From Nitrososphaera sp. (GTDB lineage: Archaea; Thermoproteota; Nitrososphaeria; Nitrososphaerales; Nitrososphaeraceae): a stretch of 10,134 nt of DNA. A program made the translations under genes and the position numbers. The notes under the pieces are model-generated. The model saw only the letters and a program-made list of their open reading frames with translations, was not told the origin of the DNA and did not search any database. This document shows, in pieces, positions 1 to 5,763 of the stretch. Each line of letters begins with the position of its first letter. Position 1 is the first letter of the stretch. Location: contig JAICVG010000014.1 of the NCBI GenBank assembly GCA_025935445.1, forward strand, positions 1-10,134, read 5' to 3'.

Positions 1-1065
1 ACGCAGGAGCAATTCCTTAGTGCATGGGTTGCAGACCCCGGCGGAACAGTGAACATCCAAGGTCCTCTCTTCCTTGAAGGCGGCATATATCATCTTAAAG
101 TAGAGATCTTTGGCGTTGATAGTATACGCAACATATTTGCAGATGAGAATATTCCCAAGTTTGATTCGTGGCTCAGTGTGGGGGATGTTTTTACTCAAAA
201 TATCGATTATCAGGGTCAGCCTTACAACACTACCATAATATCGTATTACGATAGAGTTCGTGACTTTAGCTTCGATGGCAGCAGCGAGCAGTTCACATGG
301 TCGATGCCATTTGATTGGAACGTCTCAAGAATCGAAGATACAAATATATTTGTACATGAGGAAGTGAAAATTCCAAAATCTCTTGCAGGAATAGGAGACA
401 CTACTTCATTTACCGCTACCGTGAATGGCAATCCGATATCCGGAAGGATGCTCGCAATTGATCCCTATTCTTCACAGCAGGAGCTCACTCTCCACTATTT
501 GATCAACAAGAACGACATCGTAGGTATGGCCAGCGGGATCCCTCAAGGCGATTCTAGCATGATATTTACCCTTGCGCCAGCCACTGGTCAAGCCGCGCAG
601 ACAACGGGTGAAATACTCACAGATACAGGAAACATCAATGTAGTACTTCAGTGGGCTCCAGACCAGCTGAATGCAAATACACAATCAACCTTGACTCTGA
701 GCTTCCATGACGGGTTCTCTGGAGAAAGAATAGCAGATGATGTAAACTACAACCTGCGTATTTTAGATAACAATGGCAGTCAAGTCTACAGCCAGACAGG
801 CCTCGTTGCAGAGGGCGGAACTGGCACGCAGACGATTGATTTTCCGGCAAATGAGAATTACCGCATGGAGGTCGAAGTCACAGGCATTGCAAGAGATGGA
901 CAGTCTATAGACCAGACAAGAAACGGCATTGCAAGAGGTATTGTAGTTGTGCCAGAGTTTCCGTCTGGCTCACTTGCAACAGCAGCTGCCGTTACAGGCA
1001 TCAGTGGTGCAATAATAATCCTGCTGCGGAGGTTTGTAAAAATAGTGCCGGGCTCGGGCCTTTAA
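1..1065 (+). CDS. Surface/secreted Ig-like beta-sandwich protein with PEFP C-terminal anchor, 5'-partial
   Basis: The frame is open from the first base of the window, so the true start lies upstream; the in-frame GTG at 49 is not a convincing start. The visible 354 residues are rich in Ser, Thr, Asn, Gly and alternating hydrophobics, as in extracellular beta-sandwich proteins. A segment at bases about 637-900 (around VVLQWAPDQL through MEVEVTGIA) has the look of the Ig-like module common in thaumarchaeal surface proteins. The C-terminus reads VVPEFPSGSLA, then a hydrophobic stretch (TAAAVTGISGAIIILL), then RR and about ten more residues. That is the layout of archaeosortase-type PEF/PEFG-CTERM tails, so I infer export and anchoring at the cell surface, though the extra residues after RR are unusual. 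No enzymatic motif is visible and the ligand is unknown. It is followed directly, with one base of overlap, by a small gene. Confidence 0.8.
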   Translation, partial: TQEQFLSAWVADPGGTVNIQGPLFLEGGIYHLKVEIFGVDSIRNIFADENIPKFDSWLSVGDVFTQNIDYQGQPYNTTIISYYDRVRDFSFDGSSEQFTWSMPFDWNVSRIEDTNIFVHEEVKIPKSLAGIGDTTSFTATVNGNPISGRMLAIDPYSSQQELTLHYLINKNDIVGMASGIPQGDSSMIFTLAPATGQAAQTTGEILTDTGNINVVLQWAPDQLNANTQSTLTLSFHDGFSGERIADDVNYNLRILDNNGSQVYSQTGLVAEGGTGTQTIDFPANENYRMEVEVTGIARDGQSIDQTRNGIARGIVVVPEFPSGSLATAAAVTGISGAIIILLRRFVKIVPGSGL

Positions 1066-1460
1066 TGAACTTCTTTTATGATAGCCTCTCAGAGAAACTG
1101 TATAGAGAGATGCCTGATACCTTTATTGCTACTAACAAGGTAATGCTCAATATAGAGCAGTTCGAAGCAGGGCAGAGCTACGTCATAGCTAAAGTGGAGA
1201 ATAGATATGGTGAGACCGTCAAAATAAACATTCAAGGTGGGACGCAAGGCATCGAATTACAGGAAACTCTATTCAATCTCAAGGGCAGATGGCCACGTTT
1301 TGCATACGTTATGACTACCATCAAAGATACAGGCGAGGTCCTTGTACGTAAGCTGCCTGTAATTGGTATAAAAGACTGGCTTTTAATATATGAAGACGAT
1401 CTCTTTTTGCTAGCGGTAAAGGATGCCTATGATGAGTTGGACATTAGACTCGTTGACTAA
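1065..1460 (+). CDS. Hypothetical protein, overlaps the surface-protein gene by one base
   Basis: I do not recognise this 131-aa protein. The ATG shares its A with the TAA stop of the upstream surface-protein gene (TAATG), which implies co-transcription and translational coupling. No signal peptide or membrane segment is visible. It starts with a polar N-terminus (MNFFYDSLSEKLYREMPDTF), then alternating strands (VMLNIEQF, SYVIAKVEN, ETVKINIQGG) and ends acidic (DAYDELDIRLVD), which suggests a small soluble alpha/beta or all-beta domain. The coupling suggests a function tied to the surface protein, but nothing in the sequence shows which. Codon content is like its neighbour, and the overlap with a real gene argues that it is expressed. 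Confidence 0.7.
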   Translation: MNFFYDSLSEKLYREMPDTFIATNKVMLNIEQFEAGQSYVIAKVENRYGETVKINIQGGTQGIELQETLFNLKGRWPRFAYVMTTIKDTGEVLVRKLPVIGIKDWLLIYEDDLFLLAVKDAYDELDIRLVD

Positions 1461-1507
1461 GAATAATAGTCTGGCGAAGCGCAGAGTTTCTCACCTACTG
1501 CACTCCA

Positions 1508-1537
1508 ACCAGACCGTTTGTTCCCCATCGGTTTGGT
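1508..1537 (+). other. Hairpin 47 bases after the hypothetical gene
   Basis: Bases 1508-1516 pair with 1529-1537 (9 bp, one G-U) around a 12-base loop. There is no U-tract after it, so it is not a typical archaeal terminator, but it could protect or mark the 3' end of the upstream transcript. Confidence 0.4.
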
Positions 1538-1655
1538 CGATGTAAAAATAGTATAACAAATTAAGAATTTAAATGTGATGATTATTGTGATCATTCAACT
1601 TGGGATTTCACCAACTGTTGAGGTGATTTGGGCGTGTACCTCTGAGCATTAAATA

Positions 1656-1682
1656 CAATTAGAGTAGTCTTATCTCTAATTG
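1656..1682. repeat. Perfect 9-bp inverted repeat
   Basis: CAATTAGAG (1656-1664) is followed after nine bases by its exact reverse complement CTCTAATTG (1674-1682). No U-tract follows on either side and no gene is adjacent. It may be an RNA hairpin, a protein-binding dyad or a relic of a mobile element end. Confidence 0.6.
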
Positions 1683-1703
1683 CTGCCTGTTCGATTGGCA
1701 CAA

Positions 1704-2266
1704 TCACATCATTAGGACACCATCTTGCCAAACTCTGGTTCGGAAGTCCATATGTCTATCTATGTGGTCCGTTTCAAGGCCGATGTGAATAACAGCTCTG
1801 GTATGCACTACAATGCTGGAATCCTGCCTGTATAACCCACCTTCCTTATATAGCCGTTCATCCTCGGCATGTTCAAAGTAGCACATTCAAATCCATGGTA
1901 GAATGCTTGCAAGGTTCCTAGTGTCCTGTTCTTTGAATCTTTACTGTAAAGTATCGAAAGTGTCCTGATGCAACAAATGCTCACATTTTTGGGCAATCGC
2001 TCACTAGTCTGTCCCGATATCTACTGCTTAAAACTCGGGCTGCATTCGTTCATTTACACTAACACCTTGGACAAGCCCGAAATATCGATAGATAATCTGC
2101 ATCCAATAATATCTAGGTTAGGACACTCCCTTTTGTGATAATTTTCCAGCAGTCCGCTCAGCTTAAACAATATCCGTACAGTCTTCAATTGAATTTGATC
2201 CCAAGCACGGCATAATGACCAGATGATGCTAGATGTAGAGAAAAATTGAGATGAATGACCTATTAG
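1704..2266 (-). pseudogene. Possible decayed gene, frame-shifted remnants
   Basis: On the minus strand three open stretches follow one another in different frames. One runs about 2266-2054 with no ATG (it includes KTVRILFKLSGLLENYHKRE and ends at a TAA). One lies within about 2025-1808 (includes LGTLQAFYHGFECATLN and MPRMNGYIRKVGYTGRIP). One is at 1886-1704 (includes GGLYRQDSSIVVHTRA and DRHMDFRTRVWQDGV). Each has a protein-like composition, but none has a promoter or a sensible start, and stop codons separate them. I read this as a gene broken by frameshifts. I do not recognise the family, and it could equally be chance open frame in old intergenic DNA. Confidence 0.3.
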
Positions 2267-2276
2267 TCACCTAATA

Positions 2277-2298
2277 TACGTTTAAGGTACGTTTAAGG
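2277..2298. repeat. Tandem direct repeat, 2 x TACGTTTAAGG
   Basis: Two exact adjacent copies of the 11-base unit lie at 2277-2287 and 2288-2298. A short hairpin follows directly (GAGGT 2300-2304 with ACCTC 2308-2312). The 11-base period is about one helical turn, as for a tandem protein-binding site; no function can be assigned from sequence alone. Confidence 0.7.
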
Positions 2299-2325
2299 TG
2301 AGGTAGAACCTCTAGTTCAAATTCT

Positions 2326-2369
2326 GCGGCGGCCATCATGAGTGCTAGCAGACGCTCCGATGGTGCCGC
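2326..2369 (+). ncRNA. Strong three-helix hairpin, candidate structured RNA or DNA cruciform
   Basis: Three 5-bp helices stack into one 44-nt hairpin: GCGGC/GCCGC (2326-2330 with 2365-2369), CCATC/GATGG (2333-2337 with 2359-2363) and GAGTG/CGCTC (2340-2344 with 2353-2357, one G-U). They are separated by small internal loops (GG/T and AT/C) and capped by an 8-base loop. It is 144 bases before the HMG-CoA synthase start and well upstream of that gene's TATA box, so it is not in its leader. No U-tract follows. It may be a small RNA, a processed 3' end or a repeat-type palindrome. The structure is clear; transcription and strand are unknown. Confidence 0.45.
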
Positions 2370-2478
2370 TTATCAAACCAATATCAGAGAGAGAGAGAAA
2401 CTTACGCAAACACATTCTCATAGAATTTTTGCTCAAATAAATTGATATATCTAGATCAAATAATGTTTCCAGAAATAC

Positions 2479-2487
2479 CTTTAAATG
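2479..2487 (+). promoter_or_regulatory. TATA box of HMG-CoA synthase gene
   Basis: CTTTAAATG, preceded by A-rich AGAAATAC as a BRE-like element, is centred about 31 bases before the ATG at 2514. Archaeal initiation some 25-27 bases downstream would give a leader of only a few bases, so the transcript is essentially leaderless. Confidence 0.55.
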
Positions 2488-2513
2488 ACTATCAGCATTA
2501 GTGCAATCCAGTA

Positions 2514-3914
2514 ATGCCAGTTGTAGGTATTGATGATCTTGCTATCGATATACCCAAGCTTTACATCGATTACAAGGATTTTGCTGAAGCAAGAGGTATG
2601 GACCCACAAAAACTCGAGTATGGTATAGGAATTAAGAAGATGGCTATTGCTGACACTAACCAGGATTCTGCTTGCATGGCTGCAAACGCCTGCATGAAGT
2701 TGATGCAGAAGAATCGCCTCCATCCAGAAGACATTGGAAGGCTTTACATTGCAACTGAATCATCGCTGGACGAATCAAAGGCGATGAACTCTTTTGTTAT
2801 TGGAATGTTAGAACAGATATACGGCGAAGGCTCATTTGAACACGCCGGCGGTATTGAATGTAAATTTGCCTGCGTAAGTGGATCTTATGCACTATATGAC
2901 AATGCAAACTGGATAAGGGCTGAAGAAAACAACGGCAAGGCTGCCATAGTCGTTGTAAGCGACATAGCAAAGTATGATATTGGTTCTACCGGAGAATATA
3001 CTCAAGGTGCAGGCGCAGTTGCTCTGTTGGTAAAAGAGGATCCGAGGCTTTTGGCGTTTGATCCAAAAGTTCCTTCGACAACCATCAAGAACGAATACGA
3101 CTTTTATCGTCCGTTTGGTAAAGAGACTCCTGTTGTAAACGGTAGCTACTCAAATTTGTTATACCTGATTTCGGTTAGAAAAGCATTTGATGCTTATAAG
3201 GAAAAGGCTATCAAGACGGGGCTTATCAAGCTTGAGGACGGCGAATCGATAACTGATCACATCGATTTTTTCGCAGTCCACCTTCCATATAGAAAGATGG
3301 GCGAGAAGGCACTTGCCTATCTGCTGAGGCATGAGTGGCGCCATCTCCCGAGATGGAATTATGTTATCAAAGAGGTCGGGATGCAGGAGCCCCAGCCAAA
3401 GGATCCTCGTGGAACAATTGAGTCAATTCTTGCTGACACTGAATTCATGAAGGCTGACGAGCGATTCAGGCGAGCTTTCATGCAGACTTCATTTTACAAC
3501 GAAGTATATGAGAAGAAGATGGCTAGCTCGCTTGAAGCATCTGCAATTATTGGCAATTTGTATACTGCTTCCATGTATATGGGTCTGCGAAGTATGCTAG
3601 AGTTTGAGTTCAAGAAAGGGACAGACCTTGAACAAAAGCGTATTGGCTTTGGCTCTTACGGGAGCGGCAGTAGCGCAATGGTCTTTAGTGGAATGGTACA
3701 GTCGCAATACAAGGAGATAGTAAGTAAGATGGACTTGGATGCAGAGATCGGCCCAAGACAAAAGCTGACAATCGAAGAGTACGAGAGGCTTCACAGGAAC
3801 GAACGAGACTTTAACGACTCAATTGTCCAAGCCCACAAAGGGTTTGTGCTCGTGAAGGTTGGCGGCAATACTGCCGACAAGGCAGGGCTAAGAGAATACA
3901 ACTACGTCAGCTAG
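2514..3914 (+). CDS. Hydroxymethylglutaryl-CoA synthase
   Basis: This enzyme condenses acetyl-CoA with acetoacetyl-CoA to give HMG-CoA, the second step of the mevalonate pathway that supplies archaeal membrane lipids and other isoprenoids; it is cytosolic. The 466-aa protein aligns throughout with the long bacterial/eukaryotic type: N-terminus MPVVGIDDLAIDIPKLYID, then FAEARGMDPQKLEYGIG. The general acid/base Glu82 lies in ATESS, the acyl-accepting Cys120 in ECKFACVSGS, and His256 in FAVHLPYRKMGEKAL. Further conserved blocks are GNLYTASMYMGL (347-358) and the glycine-rich FGSYGSGSSAMVFSG near 379-393. All three catalytic residues are present and the length is normal. The start fits a nearly leaderless promoter. 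The gene stands alone and its stop lies in a palindrome shared with the convergent threonine ammonia-lyase gene. It differs from the shorter archaeal-type enzyme that works with a thiolase and a DUF35 protein. Confidence 0.93.
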   Translation: MPVVGIDDLAIDIPKLYIDYKDFAEARGMDPQKLEYGIGIKKMAIADTNQDSACMAANACMKLMQKNRLHPEDIGRLYIATESSLDESKAMNSFVIGMLEQIYGEGSFEHAGGIECKFACVSGSYALYDNANWIRAEENNGKAAIVVVSDIAKYDIGSTGEYTQGAGAVALLVKEDPRLLAFDPKVPSTTIKNEYDFYRPFGKETPVVNGSYSNLLYLISVRKAFDAYKEKAIKTGLIKLEDGESITDHIDFFAVHLPYRKMGEKALAYLLRHEWRHLPRWNYVIKEVGMQEPQPKDPRGTIESILADTEFMKADERFRRAFMQTSFYNEVYEKKMASSLEASAIIGNLYTASMYMGLRSMLEFEFKKGTDLEQKRIGFGSYGSGSSAMVFSGMVQSQYKEIVSKMDLDAEIGPRQKLTIEEYERLHRNERDFNDSIVQAHKGFVLVKVGGNTADKAGLREYNYVS

Positions 3915-3928
3915 ATATCTGTCTAGCT
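3909..3928. terminator. Shared palindrome spanning both convergent stop codons
   Basis: AGCTAGA (3909-3915) and TCTAGCT (3922-3928) are exact reverse complements around a 6-base loop. The TAG stop of the HMG-CoA synthase gene (3912-3914) is in the left arm, and the TAG stop of the opposing gene (3923-3925 on the complement) is in the right arm. It would form a 7-bp hairpin at the 3' end of either transcript. The stem is weak in G+C and no long U-tract follows, so a terminator role is inferred only from position. Confidence 0.45.
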
Positions 3929-5182
3929 AACTACCTTGAACTCTATTCCTTTCTGTTTCAGAAATTCTACCAAACGGTGAGCGTGTTTTTCGTTCTCCAG
4001 CTCGAGACTTAGGTAAACGCCAGCAGTTCCTGCAGGTATGTGAGCGCTCAGCCTGTCATGCTCCACTTCGACTATATTGACGCTTAGCTCTGCGATGCCA
4101 TCTACCACGCTTTTGAGCGCGCCAGGCTTGTCTGGCAGTAGGATAAAAATCTTAAGCAATCTGCCCATTTGCATCAATCCCTTTGCCACGACTTGGCCCA
4201 AGAGGTACATGTCGACATTTCCTCCTGATATGACGGTGGCGACCTTGTCCTTCCTGCTGCCTGAATAGCTGCTGCCATTTGATAGAAGGTAAGCTAGGCT
4301 GGCTGCCCCTGCCGGTTCGGCCACCAATTTGGCGCGCTCCATCATCAGAAACATCGTCTTTACTATCGATGTGTCGTCAATTAGGACGATATCTTCTATG
4401 TACTTGCTAAGTATTTCGTGTGTAAGTTCGCCTGGCTGTTTGACTGCAATGCCATCTGCTATACTATAGCCACGCTTTGTACGCTGAAGTGAGCCCTTAG
4501 CAAGCGATTCTTTCATGGCAGGAAAGGCCTTTGACTCGACGCCGATTATCTTGACATCTGGCTTTCTTGACTTGACTGCAATAGCAACGCCAGCAGCAAG
4601 CCCCCCGCCGCCTACAGGCAGGTATATTCTGTCAACATCTGGGAGGTCTTGTAGAAGCTCAAGGCCAATCGTGCCTTGGCCTGCAATAACATCTGGATCG
4701 TCAAAAGCGTGAATTATAGTCCTGCCCTCCGCCTTCGCAATCTCTTGTGTCGCCTCCCATGCCTCGTCATAATTTGCGCCACGACGAATTACTTTGGCGC
4801 CATAAGACCTTGTCGCTGCAACTTTGGCTGGCGACGCGTTCTCCGGCATGACAATTGTGCATGGGATCTTTTTTATCATAGCAGCATATGCCACCCCTTG
4901 GGCGTGGTTGCCAGCGGATGCAGCAATTACTCCGTAGCCTGCCTGCTTCTCAGAGAGCCTGCTGATCTTGACAAACGCACCCCGGACTTTGAAAGAGCCT
5001 GTCACTTGCAGACATTCCAGCTTGAGAAACAAGTTTGTCCCCGCAAGACCTGAGAAGGTTCTGGAAGTCTGAACCGGTGTCTTTCTAACAGTACCTGCCA
5101 GCAACTTTTCCGCGTTTACAATGTCCTCAATGGTTGGCATACGCCTTTTTTTTGGCGGGTCCCATATGCTCTCGTCATTCAT
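3923..5182 (-). CDS. ilvA: Threonine ammonia-lyase (threonine dehydratase) with C-terminal ACT-like domain
   Basis: This PLP enzyme deaminates L-threonine to 2-oxobutanoate, the first committed step of isoleucine synthesis, and many homologues also act on serine. The fold-type II PLP core is complete: Lys65 in TGSFKVRGA forms the Schiff base, SAGNHAQG (89-96) binds the cofactor ring region, GGGGLAAG (191-198) is the phosphate-binding loop and SGGN (319-322) lies near the pyridine nitrogen. Residues about 342-419 form a single ACT-like domain (RLLKIFILLPDKPGAL, then VNIVEVEHDR), as in the roughly 400-aa archaeal and bacterial forms rather than the 500-aa E. coli IlvA with two regulatory units. 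Binding of an amino-acid effector is plausible but not shown. The chosen ATG fits a TATA box about 35 bases upstream; Met15 (before PTIEDIV) is an alternative start. The gene stands alone and is convergent with the HMG-CoA synthase gene. Confidence 0.92.
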   Translation of the reverse strand: MNDESIWDPPKKRRMPTIEDIVNAEKLLAGTVRKTPVQTSRTFSGLAGTNLFLKLECLQVTGSFKVRGAFVKISRLSEKQAGYGVIAASAGNHAQGVAYAAMIKKIPCTIVMPENASPAKVAATRSYGAKVIRRGANYDEAWEATQEIAKAEGRTIIHAFDDPDVIAGQGTIGLELLQDLPDVDRIYLPVGGGGLAAGVAIAVKSRKPDVKIIGVESKAFPAMKESLAKGSLQRTKRGYSIADGIAVKQPGELTHEILSKYIEDIVLIDDTSIVKTMFLMMERAKLVAEPAGAASLAYLLSNGSSYSGSRKDKVATVISGGNVDMYLLGQVVAKGLMQMGRLLKIFILLPDKPGALKSVVDGIAELSVNIVEVEHDRLSAHIPAGTAGVYLSLELENEKHAHRLVEFLKQKGIEFKVVS

Positions 5183-5212
5183 TTATTTATGCAATGCTTC
5201 ATCAGATGGGCC

Positions 5213-5221
5213 TTAATTATA
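5213..5221 (-). promoter_or_regulatory. TATA box of threonine ammonia-lyase gene
   Basis: The minus strand reads TTATAATTA centred about 35 bases before the ATG at 5182, giving a predicted leader of roughly eight bases. The box abuts the hairpin at 5226-5251. Confidence 0.5.
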
Positions 5222-5225
5222 ATTT

Positions 5226-5251
5226 GTGCTGGCCCAAAGTTTGGGCAGCAC
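5226..5251. repeat. 11-bp inverted repeat abutting the threonine ammonia-lyase promoter
   Basis: GTGCT (5226-5230) pairs with AGCAC (5247-5251) and GCCCAA (5232-5237) with TTGGGC (5241-5246). There is one unpaired G at 5231 and a 3-base loop. It lies just upstream of the predicted TATA box, a usual place for an archaeal activator site. The odd bulged base fits a folded RNA or cruciform better than a perfectly symmetric operator. Confidence 0.55.
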
Positions 5252-5278
5252 GGTAAGTGGTACTAGTAGTAGAAGTAG

Positions 5279-5322
5279 ACAGCTTTCTATGCTTCTATGA
5301 ATCATCTCAGTTTAGAAGCTGT
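5279..5322. repeat. Imperfect inverted repeat
   Basis: ACAGCTT(T)CTA at 5279-5289 pairs with TAGAAGCTGT at 5313-5322, with one bulged T. Alternatively GCTTCTA (5291-5297) pairs perfectly with TAGAAGC (5313-5319). The same right arm can pair with either left arm. Confidence 0.4.
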
Positions 5323-5432
5323 TGAATTCTAATTTATGTAATATTTTGCTTTCCTGAATACCTGCATGTGTTCCTCAGTTGCCGGAAGTTCTATGTCATT
5401 ATATGAGCGAGAGATGAAGTGTAGGGTTTAAT

Positions 5433-5454
5433 AAGACAAGTGTAGCTTGTTTTT
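5433..5454 (+). terminator. Hairpin with U-tract, plus strand
   Basis: ACAAG (5436-5440) pairs with CTTGT (5446-5450) around TGTAG and can extend by three weaker pairs. The 3' arm runs directly into a T-run (5449-5454). It resembles a short terminator, but no plus-strand gene lies upstream of it apart from a possible small RNA. Confidence 0.35.
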
Positions 5455-5490
5455 GCTCTAAGATATAATGGCAAATTATTCTCTACCATC

Positions 5491-5673
5491 TTACTTAATC
5501 TTAGAACTACAGTTCTTTATCTCAAATGAGACTCCTTGATCGTATAGGCCCTTTGAAATGCTACGGCTAAGACCGTCTTCTACCGCCTTTATCCTGTGGC
5601 TGTCCTGCACGATGTCAATTGGAATATCGATCTCTATCTGCACTTCAAGGATCATCTTTTTCGTTTTAACCAT
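5491..5673 (-). CDS. Small hypothetical protein (60 aa)
   Basis: I do not recognise this gene. The 60-residue product begins MVKTKKMILEVQIEIDIPID, an alternating strand-like pattern, followed by a helix-like segment (AVEDGLSRSISKGLYDQG) and a last strand (VSFEIKNC). This suggests a compact beta-alpha-beta domain without membrane segments. On the minus strand a TATA-like TCTATATT lies about 50 bases before the ATG, giving a leader of some 25 bases that contains a purine-rich GAGGCAGG before the start. The gene is divergent from the nitroreductase gene, and the two promoters overlap in a 90-base gap. The orderly amino-acid pattern and promoter support a real gene; its role is unknown. Confidence 0.6.
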   Translation of the reverse strand: MVKTKKMILEVQIEIDIPIDIVQDSHRIKAVEDGLSRSISKGLYDQGVSFEIKNCSSKIK

Positions 5674-5720
5674 TTGCTGACGGCTGTACCTGCCTCTAGA
5701 CGCTATTTCAGTCTTACATC

Positions 5721-5740
5721 AATATAGAAAATCTTTATTG
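5721..5740. promoter_or_regulatory. Overlapping divergent promoters
   Basis: On the plus strand CTTTATT (about 5733-5739) lies 27 bases before the nitroreductase ATG at 5764, so that transcript should be leaderless. On the minus strand TCTATATT (5728-5721) would start the 60-aa gene's transcript near 5698. The two boxes are only about five bases apart, so the two promoters may compete for TBP/TFB. Confidence 0.45.
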
Positions 5741-5763
5741 CATGTGCATATCTAAATACTCAG

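Larger units (their letters stand above)
1461..2513. other. Long gene-poor interval with hairpins, repeats and possible gene debris
   Basis: No intact gene of usual length was found in these 1053 bases on either strand. They contain a 9-bp hairpin with one G-U pair just after the upstream gene (1508-1537), a perfect 9-bp hairpin (1656-1682), interrupted minus-strand open stretches (about 1704-2266), alternative CCCGA/TCGGG pairings (2013-2080), a tandem 11-base repeat (2277-2298), a three-helix hairpin (2326-2369), a short AG-repeat (2386-2399) and the promoter of the HMG-CoA synthase gene. Confidence 0.7.
5183..5490. other. Spacer upstream of the threonine ammonia-lyase gene
   Basis: No gene was found here. 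It holds the minus-strand promoter (5213-5221), an 11-bp hairpin with one bulged base (5226-5251), a longer imperfect inverted repeat (5279-5322) and a hairpin followed by U residues on the plus strand (5433-5454). Together they could delimit a small plus-strand RNA, which is not proven. Confidence 0.5.

Noticed and set aside
49..51. GTG as the start of the first gene
   Set aside because: The frame stays open to the window edge with protein-like sequence before the GTG, and no promoter or signal peptide follows it, so the gene is truncated by the window.
2300..2336. tRNA-like 3' half: short variable-arm-like hairpin, TTCAAAT loop and GGCGGCCA end
   Set aside because: The stem around TTCAAAT has mismatches at three of five positions, and no matching 5' acceptor strand, D-arm or anticodon arm is found upstream. 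The G+C-rich end is instead used in the 44-nt hairpin.
4676..5053. 125-codon plus-strand frame inside the threonine ammonia-lyase gene
   Set aside because: It is antisense to well-conserved enzyme sequence and its product is rich in Cys, Arg and Leu without a recognisable pattern.
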